Source of the DNA: Chitinophagales bacterium
GTDB taxonomy: Bacteria > Bacteroidota > Bacteroidia > Chitinophagales > Chitinophagaceae
DNA: 64,000 nucleotides
Direction of reading: 5' to 3'
Assembly: GCA_026936105.1 (NCBI GenBank)
Contig: JAIXKI010000024.1
Location: forward strand, 62,001 to 126,000
A model generated the notes under the pieces. The model saw only the letters and a list, made by a program, of their open reading frames with translations. It was not told where the DNA came from and did not search any database. This document shows positions 1 to 7,358 of this stretch, in pieces (within the stretch, counting starts at the first letter, position 1; each line of letters opens with the position of its first letter). The position numbers were made by a program, and so were the translations under genes.

Positions 1-112
1 ATGGGATAAATACTGGCCTTTTTTTCGTGGAACTACTTTCTTTCTTTTCCCGGCAGATTATTTGCTTAACTCAAGTTCGTATTTTGCAACACCATCATTT
101 TAAATTCAAACT

Positions 113-1114
113 ATGTTAAAAACAGCTGATGATATCAGGCAATTGAATGAGAAGATCACTTTTGCCGGTAAATTCGTAGAACGGCTAAGAGAAGAAGTGG
201 GACAGGTGATAGTGGGCCAGCAGCACATGCTGGACCGTTTACTGACCGGATTGTTAAGCAATGGGCACATTTTATTGGAAGGAGTTCCGGGCCTTGCAAA
301 GACCCTTACCATAAAATCGCTGGCACAAGCCATACATGCCCGGTTCAACCGTATCCAGTTCACCCCGGATTTGCTCCCTGCCGATGTCATCGGAACCATG
401 ATCTACAACCAGCAGCGCAATGAGTTCGTGATCCGCAAGGGTCCCATCTTCGCCAATTTCATTTTGGCTGATGAGATCAACCGCTCACCGGCCAAAGTGC
501 AATCAGCATTGCTGGAAGCAATGCAGGAAAGACAGGTAACCATCGGAGACACTACTTATCAGCTGGATGAGCCTTTTCTGGTATTGGCCACTCAAAACCC
601 TCTGGAGCAGGAAGGAACTTATCCATTGCCGGAAGCACAGGTGGACCGGTTTATCATGAAAGTGGTGGTGGATTATCCATCCATGAGCGAGGAACAACTG
701 ATCATAAGGCACAATGTGCAGGGCCTTACTTTGCCTTCCATCAAACAGGTGGTTTCCATTCAGGAAGTGCTTACAGCCCGGGAGCTTGCCAGGCAGATCT
801 ATATGGATGAAAAAATTGAACAGTACATTCTTGATATTGTATTTGCCACACGTAAGCCGGAGCAATATAACCTGGAAAAACTGAAACCGATGATCTCTTA
901 TGGCGCCTCGCCGAGGGGAAGCATCAATCTGGCGCTGGCAGGAAAAGTGCAGGCATTTCTTAATAAGAGAGGATTTGTGATTCCCGAGGACATAAAGGGT
1001 ATCTGCAAGGATGTACTGCGCCACCGTATCGGGCTGACCTATGAAGCGGAGGCGGAAAACGTGAATACGGAGAATGTGATTGATGAAATATTAAAAACGA
1101 TCAAAGTTCCCTGA
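113..1114 (+). CDS. MoxR-family AAA+ ATPase
   Basis: This is a MoxR-type AAA+ ATPase of 333 residues, a cytoplasmic chaperone-like protein that usually works with DUF58 and von Willebrand A proteins encoded beside it. The Walker A loop is GVPGLAKT at residues 57-64, Walker B is ILADE ending at Asp120-Glu121, and the sensor region ATQNPLEQEG followed by PEAQVDRF is typical of the family. The length is normal. The stop codon overlaps the ATG of the DUF58 gene by one base (TGATG), so the two are translationally coupled. It opens a four-gene run to batA. The 112 bases upstream hold no gene; TATTTTG at 80-86 is one base short of the Bacteroidota -7 element and may be the promoter. Family call is firm, the physiological substrate is not known. 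Confidence 0.95.
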   Translation: MLKTADDIRQLNEKITFAGKFVERLREEVGQVIVGQQHMLDRLLTGLLSNGHILLEGVPGLAKTLTIKSLAQAIHARFNRIQFTPDLLPADVIGTMIYNQQRNEFVIRKGPIFANFILADEINRSPAKVQSALLEAMQERQVTIGDTTYQLDEPFLVLATQNPLEQEGTYPLPEAQVDRFIMKVVVDYPSMSEEQLIIRHNVQGLTLPSIKQVVSIQEVLTARELARQIYMDEKIEQYILDIVFATRKPEQYNLEKLKPMISYGASPRGSINLALAGKVQAFLNKRGFVIPEDIKGICKDVLRHRIGLTYEAEAENVNTENVIDEILKTIKVP

Positions 1115-1986
1115 TGCCTGCAACATCTGAAATATTAAGGAAAGTAAGAGAACTGGAGATCAAAAGTAAAAAGCTGACCAACGATCTTTTTACGGGAGAA
1201 TATCACAGCGCTTTCAGAGGGAGAGGCATGTCCTTTAAAGAAGTGCGTGAATATTATGCCGGCGATGATGTCCGCTTTATTGATTGGAATGTTTCTGCAA
1301 GGTTTGGATACCCTTTCAGTAAAGTATTTGAAGAAGAAAGGGAATTGACCGTGATGCTGCTGATAGACCTCAGCGCCAGTTCCCTGTTCGGGACGGTATC
1401 GGCAAGAAAGAAAGATATCATTACGGAAGTTGCTGCGGTTTTGTCTTTCTCTGCAGTCAACAATGCCGACAAAGTGGGTGTCATCTTTTTCAGTGATCAG
1501 ATCGAAGGTTATATCCCTCCCAGGAAAGGAAGGCAGCATGCTTTGTATATTGTCCGTGAATTGCTGGCCAGGCAGCCAAAGAACAAAGGAACACAACTGA
1601 ACAAGGCATTGCAGTTCTTCAATAATACATCAAGGCAGACCAATATCGTTTTCTTATTGAGTGATTTTTTAGATGCAAATTACAGTGATGCCTTGCGTGT
1701 GGCTGCCCGCAAGCATGATGTGATCGGTATCAAAATATATGATAAAATGGATGTGGAGCTGCCCGATGCAGGATTGATGCAGGTAAAAGATGCGGAAAAC
1801 GGACAGACTGCCTGGGTGGACAGCAGCAGCAGATCCGTTAGGGAACGATATCAAAAGGAATTTTTCAGAGTTACGGCATATAGTGCAGAGGTGTTTAAAA
1901 AAGCAGGATGCGATCTGCTTCACATACGAAGCGGTGAAGATTATGTAAAAGTTTTGCAACGATTCTTTTTAAGCAGGAACCGTTGA
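1114..1986 (+). CDS. DUF58 domain protein
   Basis: A 290-residue DUF58 protein, the standard partner of MoxR ATPases. The family signature lies at about residues 41-75: FKEVREYYAGDD, then a DWNVSAR stretch and an E-rich turn before LLIDLSAS, which begins a von Willebrand A-like fold with a degenerate metal site (DLSAS). There is no signal peptide or membrane segment, so it should be cytoplasmic. The start overlaps the moxR stop by one base, and the next gene starts 10 bases after the stop. Position between moxR and a BatD-like/BatA pair is the normal Bacteroidota order. Molecular function of the family is poorly defined, usually described as assisting assembly or stress tolerance of the cell envelope. 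Confidence 0.93.
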   Translation: MPATSEILRKVRELEIKSKKLTNDLFTGEYHSAFRGRGMSFKEVREYYAGDDVRFIDWNVSARFGYPFSKVFEEERELTVMLLIDLSASSLFGTVSARKKDIITEVAAVLSFSAVNNADKVGVIFFSDQIEGYIPPRKGRQHALYIVRELLARQPKNKGTQLNKALQFFNNTSRQTNIVFLLSDFLDANYSDALRVAARKHDVIGIKIYDKMDVELPDAGLMQVKDAENGQTAWVDSSSRSVRERYQKEFFRVTAYSAEVFKKAGCDLLHIRSGEDYVKVLQRFFLSRNR

Positions 1987-1996
1987 TATTTTCAGA

Positions 1997-2884
1997 ATGG
2001 ATAAACTGAAGTTTTATAAAATAATTCTTTCTTTCCTGCTTATCTACCCGGCAGGTTGGGTCCATAGCCAGAATAAAATAACGGTCAAAGCCACTGTTGA
2101 CAAGAACAAGATTCTGATAGGCGACCGTGTTCAGCTTTCCCTGGAAGCTTCTTATCCTCGGGGTACTGCACTGCAGTTTTTTTCGGTGGACAGTATTCCG
2201 CATTTTGTGATCCTGGACAGTACAAAGACCGATACAATAAGAGAGCAGGGAAAGATATTGCTGAAAAGACAGTTCCTGCTTACGAGCTTTGATTCAGGAT
2301 ACCAGGTAATACCTCCTTTCATCCTGAACAAAAAGATCAAAACGGATCCCGTTGCGGTCAACGTGGTTTTTTCTGACTTTGATCCTTCAAAAGATTATCA
2401 TGACATCAAAGAGATCGTCGAATTACCGGCTAAAAAGGACAAGACCTGGTGGGTTCTTCCTGCAATCCTCTCTGCTTTTGTGCTCGGAGTCATAATCTGG
2501 ATGTTATGGAAGAGAAAATCAAAAAATGAAAAGCAGCCTGGACCGGTGATCGATGCATACAAGGAAGCGATGCAGCAAATGAATCAACTGGAGAAGAGCA
2601 CTTTGTCAGAAAAACAATTTTATTCCTCACTGACAGATATTTTCCGTTTATATATTTTCAGGAAAAAGGGAATACTTTCCCTGCAGGAAACCACAGATGA
2701 TCTGGTGGGCCAGCTTAAACAACTGGGCCTTGGAAAAGAATCGTTCGGCAGACTATCACAATCATTACAGTTGAGTGATTCGGTAAAGTTTGCCAAATAT
2801 CTTCCTTCAAAGCAAGACAATAAAGCTGTTGTTGATTCTATAAAGAATTCTATTGAAGAAATTGAAAGGTTGGGTACAAAATGA
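1997..2884 (+). CDS. BatD-like membrane protein of the moxR locus
   Basis: A 295-residue protein with an N-terminal signal sequence (about residues 1-24, ending HSQ), an immunoglobulin-like periplasmic region at 27-145, one strong transmembrane segment at about 151-171, and a cytoplasmic helical tail of about 120 residues. This layout, and its place between DUF58 and BatA, match the BatD/oxygen-tolerance group of small membrane proteins, though it is much shorter than full BatD. Its last four bases overlap the batA start (ATGA), so translation is coupled. The tail has the EKQFYSSLTDIFRLYIF type segment seen in other such proteins. Role is inferred from context only. Confidence 0.75.
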   Translation: MDKLKFYKIILSFLLIYPAGWVHSQNKITVKATVDKNKILIGDRVQLSLEASYPRGTALQFFSVDSIPHFVILDSTKTDTIREQGKILLKRQFLLTSFDSGYQVIPPFILNKKIKTDPVAVNVVFSDFDPSKDYHDIKEIVELPAKKDKTWWVLPAILSAFVLGVIIWMLWKRKSKNEKQPGPVIDAYKEAMQQMNQLEKSTLSEKQFYSSLTDIFRLYIFRKKGILSLQETTDDLVGQLKQLGLGKESFGRLSQSLQLSDSVKFAKYLPSKQDNKAVVDSIKNSIEEIERLGTK

Positions 2885-3891
2885 TAGAATGGCTGAAAAA
2901 TATTGATTTTGCCTATCCGGCAGCGTTCGCTTTGTTTGCGTTGATACCGGTTTTGATCTTCTGGTATATCAAAAAAAGTGATGGCAAGCAGGCTTACATA
3001 ACGGTATCATCGGTCTATGCATTTTCTTTTACTTCCTGGAAAAACAAGCTGAGGCATTTGCCTTTTATTCTGCGGATATTGGCTTTGACCTGTGTGATCC
3101 TTGCATTGGCACGCCCCCAGAAAAGGAGCGAAGTTCAGAAGATCAGCGGAAATGGCATTGACATTATGTTATGCATGGATGTAAGCGGTAGCATGGGATC
3201 CAGGGATATTTTACCCTCGAGGCTTGAAGCGGCAAAAGAAGTGGCCATACAGTTTATTGAAAACAGACCTTTGGATCGCATCGGCCTGGTGATATTTTCG
3301 GGTGAAAGCTATACCCAATGCCCCATCACGACCGACAGAACCGCACTGATCGAACAGATACAATCTCTCGAGACTCAAAAATATCTTGCAGACGGAACGG
3401 TGATCGGTGAAGGCCTGGCAACTGCAGTGGACCGGCTGAAAAAAAGCGAATCTCCAAGCAAAGTGATCATTTTGCTCACCGATGGAAAGGAATCGGCGCC
3501 TGTCACCCGTATCATAGATCCGCTGACAGCGCTTGAAATTGCAAAATCCCAGCATGTAAAGGTTTACACCATTGGTATGAGTGCTGCTCATATAACTGCC
3601 ACTGGCCCGGTCAAAGACGGACAGCAAAATAAAAACCCTTCATCGGACCAATTGGATGAAGAGCTGCTTCGAAGAATAGCAAATGAGACCGGAGGAAAAT
3701 ATTTCAGGGCAACGGATCATGAGGGCCTGGAAAATATTTACCGGCAAATTGATAAAATGGAGAAATCAAAAGTGGAGATAACCATTTCAAAAAAATATAG
3801 TGACTTGTTCCCTGCTTTACTGCTTGTTTCCCTAGGGTTGATGTTTCTGGAGATGGTCCTCCGGTTTACTATCTTCAGAAAGTTTCCCTGA
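2881..3891 (+). CDS. batA: BatA, von Willebrand A domain inner-membrane protein
   Basis: A 336-residue Bat (Bacteroides aerotolerance) protein. Two transmembrane helices lie near residues 13-30 and 61-77, a von Willebrand A domain follows from about 92 to 300, and a third helix sits at about 312-333. The metal-ion-dependent adhesion site is intact: D100-V-S102-G-S104, with LLTDGKE later in the domain. It overlaps the preceding gene by four bases. In many Bacteroidota batB, batC and batD follow directly; here rsgA follows instead, so the locus is shortened at this position. BatA proteins are thought to act with MoxR in envelope or oxidative-stress functions. Confidence 0.92.
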   Translation: MIEWLKNIDFAYPAAFALFALIPVLIFWYIKKSDGKQAYITVSSVYAFSFTSWKNKLRHLPFILRILALTCVILALARPQKRSEVQKISGNGIDIMLCMDVSGSMGSRDILPSRLEAAKEVAIQFIENRPLDRIGLVIFSGESYTQCPITTDRTALIEQIQSLETQKYLADGTVIGEGLATAVDRLKKSESPSKVIILLTDGKESAPVTRIIDPLTALEIAKSQHVKVYTIGMSAAHITATGPVKDGQQNKNPSSDQLDEELLRRIANETGGKYFRATDHEGLENIYRQIDKMEKSKVEITISKKYSDLFPALLLVSLGLMFLEMVLRFTIFRKFP

Positions 3892-3917
3892 ACACATATT
3901 CTGTTATCTTGCACCGG

Positions 3918-4844
3918 ATGAAGGCTGTCATTTATAAGTCAACCGGGAGCTGGTACTCCGTAAAGGATGAATCGGGAATCTTTCATAATGCCCGGATAAA
4001 AGGCGTTTTCAAAATTGACGATATTACCAGCACCAACCCGGTGGCAGTGGGCGATGAAGTGGAGATCGATCCAGAAAACGGCACGGAAGGATCAGCTGTG
4101 ATCACAGAGATAAAGCCAAGAAAAAATTATGTCAACCGCCGCTCACCCAGGATAAAGCATCAGCACCATATCATTGCAGCCAATATTGATCAATCAATGT
4201 TGATTGCAACGATGAGAGATCCGAAAACTCCCCGTGGGTTTATAGACCGATTCCTGGTTGCCTCAGAAATGTATCATGTCCCATCGGTATTGGTGTTTAA
4301 TAAATCAGACCTGCATCGTGAAAAAGAAAAAAATAAATATGATGAATTGAAAGTTATTTATGAGAAAGCAGGTTATAAAGTGATCCTGGCGAGTGTGAAA
4401 GAACACATGGGCCTGGAAGATATCAAAGAGATATTAAAGAATAAGATCACCCTGATAAGCGGGCAAAGCGGTGTCGGCAAGTCCTCCTTGCTGAATGCCC
4501 TGATTCCTGATCTGAATTTAAAGACCCAGGATGTAAGCGACTGGAGCGGAAAGGGGCTTCATACTACCACTTTTGCCGAAATGTTCGATCTACCCTGCGG
4601 CGGAAAAGTAATTGACACACCGGGAATGAAAGAATTCGGCCTTGTGGATGTTTCGCGGCAGGAGCTATCTCATTATTTTCCCGAGATGAGAGAGCGGTTG
4701 AACGATTGCCAGTTTAATAACTGCCTTCATATAAATGAGCCGGGCTGTGCTATTAAGGGTGCAGTTGCAGAAGGGATTATTGATCCTGATAGATATATCA
4801 GTTATCTGAATATTCTTGATTCAATTGAGGAAAAGAATTATTAG
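3918..4844 (+). CDS. rsgA: Ribosome small subunit-dependent GTPase A
   Basis: RsgA is a circularly permuted GTPase that helps late maturation of the 30S subunit. Order of motifs shows the permutation: an N-terminal OB-fold, then G4 NKSD (about residues 128-131), then G1 GQSGVGKS (182-189), then G3 DTPG (233-236). A C-terminal zinc site has the pattern C-x4-C-x-H-x5-C at about 264-277 (CQFNNCLHINEPGC). I place the start at ATG 3918; a TTG at 3909 in the same frame would add three residues. TATCTTG just upstream is one T short of a Bacteroidota -7 element. It begins 26 bases after batA and ends the leftmost operon. Confidence 0.96.
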   Translation: MKAVIYKSTGSWYSVKDESGIFHNARIKGVFKIDDITSTNPVAVGDEVEIDPENGTEGSAVITEIKPRKNYVNRRSPRIKHQHHIIAANIDQSMLIATMRDPKTPRGFIDRFLVASEMYHVPSVLVFNKSDLHREKEKNKYDELKVIYEKAGYKVILASVKEHMGLEDIKEILKNKITLISGQSGVGKSSLLNALIPDLNLKTQDVSDWSGKGLHTTTFAEMFDLPCGGKVIDTPGMKEFGLVDVSRQELSHYFPEMRERLNDCQFNNCLHINEPGCAIKGAVAEGIIDPDRYISYLNILDSIEEKNY

Positions 4845-4857
4845 AAGAAAGAAGAAC

Positions 4858-5184
4858 TCAGGCGATATTTCTTCTTTCATTGAACAATAGAGATTCGAGC
4901 ACATTGGCCAGTTCTACTACTGCCTTATTATCCTTATTCAGCGCATCACGGGTTTTAGTAGGAAAGATGGAGATCCCGTTATAGATGTTGTAGTGCAGGG
5001 TCAGATTGTGGCCCTTAAATTTGAATTCCCAGTCTATGGTATCAAAATCATCTTCTTTGTTGCTGAAATTGATACGGAGGTCTTCACTGAGAATGTCTGC
5101 CACCTGGTAAAAGCGCTTCAAACTGCCATCATCGGCAATGATAGCTTCGGTGCATCCCATCGAGGTACGTAATGTTAGGCTCAT
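4858..5184 (-). CDS. Small conserved-looking protein, function unknown
   Basis: A 108-residue protein that I do not recognise. It has no signal peptide, no membrane segment and no cysteine-rich site; a single Cys is at residue 11. The body alternates hydrophobic and charged residues consistent with a small alpha/beta domain (for example the segment with WEFKFKGHNLTLHYN near residues 52-66). It lies convergent to rsgA with 13 bases between stops, and divergent from nothing: the next gene, a lipoprotein, is on the same strand 68 bases upstream. Coding seems real because the frame is open across the whole interval and the opposite strand offers no better gene. Confidence 0.6.
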   Translation of the reverse strand: MSLTLRTSMGCTEAIIADDGSLKRFYQVADILSEDLRINFSNKEDDFDTIDWEFKFKGHNLTLHYNIYNGISIFPTKTRDALNKDNKAVVELANVLESLLFNERRNIA

Positions 5185-5252
5185 GGTACAAATTTTTTAA
5201 ACGGTTCTTAATAAGGACTTGGATCTACTATAAATAGCTGCATCTATGTTCT

Positions 5253-5447
5253 TCAACTCTTGAACTTTTTCGCTTTTTTAGCATCTTTCATCGCACCGGG
5301 ATCACCACTGAGAATTTTTTCGGCTCCCACATTCTTCCCGTTCGTAGGACATCCATATTTCGGCTTAAAAACATTGCTGATCAGACGGCATGAAGAAACC
5401 AGCATCAGCACACTCATCATTACTACGAAAATTCTCAGGTTTTTCAT
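5253..5447 (-). CDS. Small putative lipoprotein
   Basis: A 64-residue protein starting MKNLRIF with a hydrophobic stretch ending in the lipobox LVSSC (Cys at about residue 20), so it should be a lipid-anchored envelope protein with only about 44 mature residues. The mature part is basic at its end (KKAKKFKS) and contains one more Cys in KYGCPTNGK. An in-frame start seven codons upstream at 5468 exists, but the inner ATG gives the normal signal sequence. The run CPTNGKNVGAEK is a short motif also familiar from small Bacteroidota proteins, but the function is unknown. Confidence 0.65.
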   Translation of the reverse strand: MKNLRIFVVMMSVLMLVSSCRLISNVFKPKYGCPTNGKNVGAEKILSGDPGAMKDAKKAKKFKS

Positions 5448-5547
5448 TTGTAATATTGCTTTCGACAAAAACGAAATTATTCATAAATAATTGCATTTGC
5501 CATAGTAAAACTACCCTCAATTTGATTTTTTCATTTACTGTCAAGCT

Positions 5548-6120
5548 TCATGCCATAGATGACTGGTTCCGAAACCAGTCAGCATAATGAACGTAATTAT
5601 TCGCAATACGGTCTATCTCACCATTGATCATTTCAGGAGATATGTCTTTTACTTTTTTGGCCGGAATTCCCGCATAAATGCTTCCCGATTCACAAACAGT
5701 TCCTTCAAGAACAACAGCTCCCGCAGCAATGATGGTATTACTGTTGACCACTGCTCTGTCCATTACTATGGCTCCCATGCCGATCAGTACATTGTCGTGC
5801 AGTGTGCATCCGTGAACGATCGCATTATGCCCGATGGAGACATTGTTCCCTATGGTTGTCCCGCATCGTTTATAGGTGCAATGAATGACCGCCCCGTCCT
5901 GAACATTCACTTTATTTCCCATGCGGATAAAATTCACATCTCCCCGCACCACTGCATTGAACCAGATACTGCAGTCGTCGCCCATGATAACATCGCCGAC
6001 AACAGTAGAATTGGGAGCTAAGAAACAATTTTCACCAAACTGTGGGTTTTTATCTTCAACAGGAAGTATGACCGGCATAAAAGTGTTTGCCTGCAAATTA
6101 AAGAATTTACCTGCTGCCAT
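5548..6120 (-). CDS. Gamma-carbonic-anhydrase-like hexapeptide-repeat protein
   Basis: A left-handed beta-helix protein of 190 residues in the YrdA/PaaY/gamma-carbonic anhydrase group. Key residues of the gamma carbonic anhydrase site are present: Arg59 and Asp61 (VVRGD), Gln74-Asp75 (VQDG), and three zinc-ligand-type histidines His80, His98 and His103 (IHC, GHNAIVHG). The acidic loop of the prototype Cam enzyme is absent, as in the CamH subclass. It may be a carbonic anhydrase or an acyltransferase-like relative; I cannot tell which. An internal ATG at 6078 (MPVILPVED) is an alternative start that fits the family better. It is divergent from the aminotransferase gene. A perfect 9-bp inverted repeat overlaps the last codons. 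Confidence 0.88.
   Translation of the reverse strand: MAAGKFFNLQANTFMPVILPVEDKNPQFGENCFLAPNSTVVGDVIMGDDCSIWFNAVVRGDVNFIRMGNKVNVQDGAVIHCTYKRCGTTIGNNVSIGHNAIVHGCTLHDNVLIGMGAIVMDRAVVNSNTIIAAGAVVLEGTVCESGSIYAGIPAKKVKDISPEMINGEIDRIANNYVHYADWFRNQSSMA
5560..5581. repeat. Short perfect inverted repeat at a gene 3' end
   Basis: TGACTGGTT and AACCAGTCA are perfect complements separated by CCGA. The repeat sits inside the last codons of the hexapeptide gene. No run of T follows on either strand, so a simple intrinsic terminator is not well supported; it may still fold in the transcript. Confidence 0.5.
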
Positions 6121-6149
6121 AGTCCTGTTTATCGGAAAGGTTGAGCCTG

Positions 6150-7349
6150 ATGAACGATATTTGCCTGATGAATCTGAGGGAATTATTCTTAAGGCATGTG
6201 GCCCAGACCTCCGACGGCCCTCTTGGGCTGGAGATCGTGAAGGCGAAAGGTTCTGTTTTGTATGATGTAAATGGAAAAGAATACATTGACCTGGTGGGAG
6301 GCATCAGTGTAGCCAACACCGGCCACCGCCATCCGGCAGTCACAGATGCCATAAAAAAACAGGTTGACTCTTATCTGCACATTATGGTCTATGGCGAATT
6401 TGTGGAATCACCACAAGTGCAATATGCCAAACTGCTTACCGATCATCTGCCTGCAACACTCAATTCTGTTTATTTCACCAATTCGGGTGCAGAAGCAGTT
6501 GAAGGAGCCATGAAACTGGCAAAAAGATTTACAAACAGAACAAGGATCATTGCATTTAAAAAAGCTTATCACGGATCCACGCAGGGCTCGCTCAGCATCA
6601 TTGGAGATGAGTATTGGCGGAATGCATTCCGCCCTTTATTACCGGATATTTTGCATGGTGACTACGGCTCATTGGATACATTGAAAGAGATCACGGAAGG
6701 AACGGCATGTGTGATCGCAGAAACGATACAAGGCGAGGCGGGAGTAGTTTCTCCTTCCAAAGAATGGATGAAGGAGTTGAGAGAGCGGTGCACTAATACG
6801 GGTACTTTATTGATATTGGATGAAATACAGGCGGGGTTTGGCAGAACAGGAAAATTATGGAGTTTTGAAAATTTTGATGTTGTTCCTGATATTTTATTAT
6901 TGGGCAAAGCGCTGGGAGGGGGGATGCCTCTTGGGGCTTTTATAGCTGATAAAAAGATCATGTCATCATTGACCAACCGGCCTGAGCTCGGTCATATCAC
7001 AACTTTCGGAGGCCATCCCGTTTGCTGTGCTGCCGGAGCAGCTGCTATGAAAGTTTTGCTGGATGAAGAACTGATCAAAGGTGTATCATCCAAAGAGAAT
7101 TTATTCAGATCATTATTAGCGCATCCGAAGATCAGATCGGTACGTTCCTCAGGGCTGTGGCTTGCGATCGGATTCGATTCTTTTGAAACCAACAAGAAAA
7201 TAATTGATGCCTGCATTCGGGACGGAGTTCTGACAGACTGGTTTTTGTTTGCACCCAACTGCCTGAGAATTTCGCCTCCCCTTGCCATTTCAGAAGATCA
7301 GATCCGCAAAGCAGCAGCGATTATTCTGAAAAATTGTGACGTTTCATAG
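6150..7349 (+). CDS. Class III PLP-dependent aminotransferase
   Basis: A class III (acetylornithine/4-aminobutyrate type) aminotransferase of 399 residues. Hallmarks are the TNSGAEAVEGAMKLAKR phosphate-binding region, the LILDEIQAGFGRTGK segment carrying the conserved Asp that contacts the PLP ring nitrogen, and the Schiff-base lysine Lys253 in GKALGGGMP. Length is normal. Starts at ATG 6150 or ATG 6168 are both possible; a TTG at 6141 is less likely. The substrate cannot be set from sequence: no arginine or lysine biosynthesis genes lie nearby, so the usual acetylornithine label is not supported by context. Its stop is nine bases from the convergent DUF5686 gene. Confidence 0.92.
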   Translation: MNDICLMNLRELFLRHVAQTSDGPLGLEIVKAKGSVLYDVNGKEYIDLVGGISVANTGHRHPAVTDAIKKQVDSYLHIMVYGEFVESPQVQYAKLLTDHLPATLNSVYFTNSGAEAVEGAMKLAKRFTNRTRIIAFKKAYHGSTQGSLSIIGDEYWRNAFRPLLPDILHGDYGSLDTLKEITEGTACVIAETIQGEAGVVSPSKEWMKELRERCTNTGTLLILDEIQAGFGRTGKLWSFENFDVVPDILLLGKALGGGMPLGAFIADKKIMSSLTNRPELGHITTFGGHPVCCAAGAAAMKVLLDEELIKGVSSKENLFRSLLAHPKIRSVRSSGLWLAIGFDSFETNKKIIDACIRDGVLTDWFLFAPNCLRISPPLAISEDQIRKAAAIILKNCDVS

Positions 7350-7358
7350 CAATCTTTA

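Noticed and set aside
503-1024. Long antisense open frame inside moxR
   Set aside because: It lies wholly within a strong plus-strand gene with intact motifs and has no recognisable protein features.
4843-4880. AGAAGAAA/TTTCTTCT hairpin between rsgA and the small gene
   Set aside because: The arms are simple purine and pyrimidine runs and no T-tract follows; not called as a terminator.
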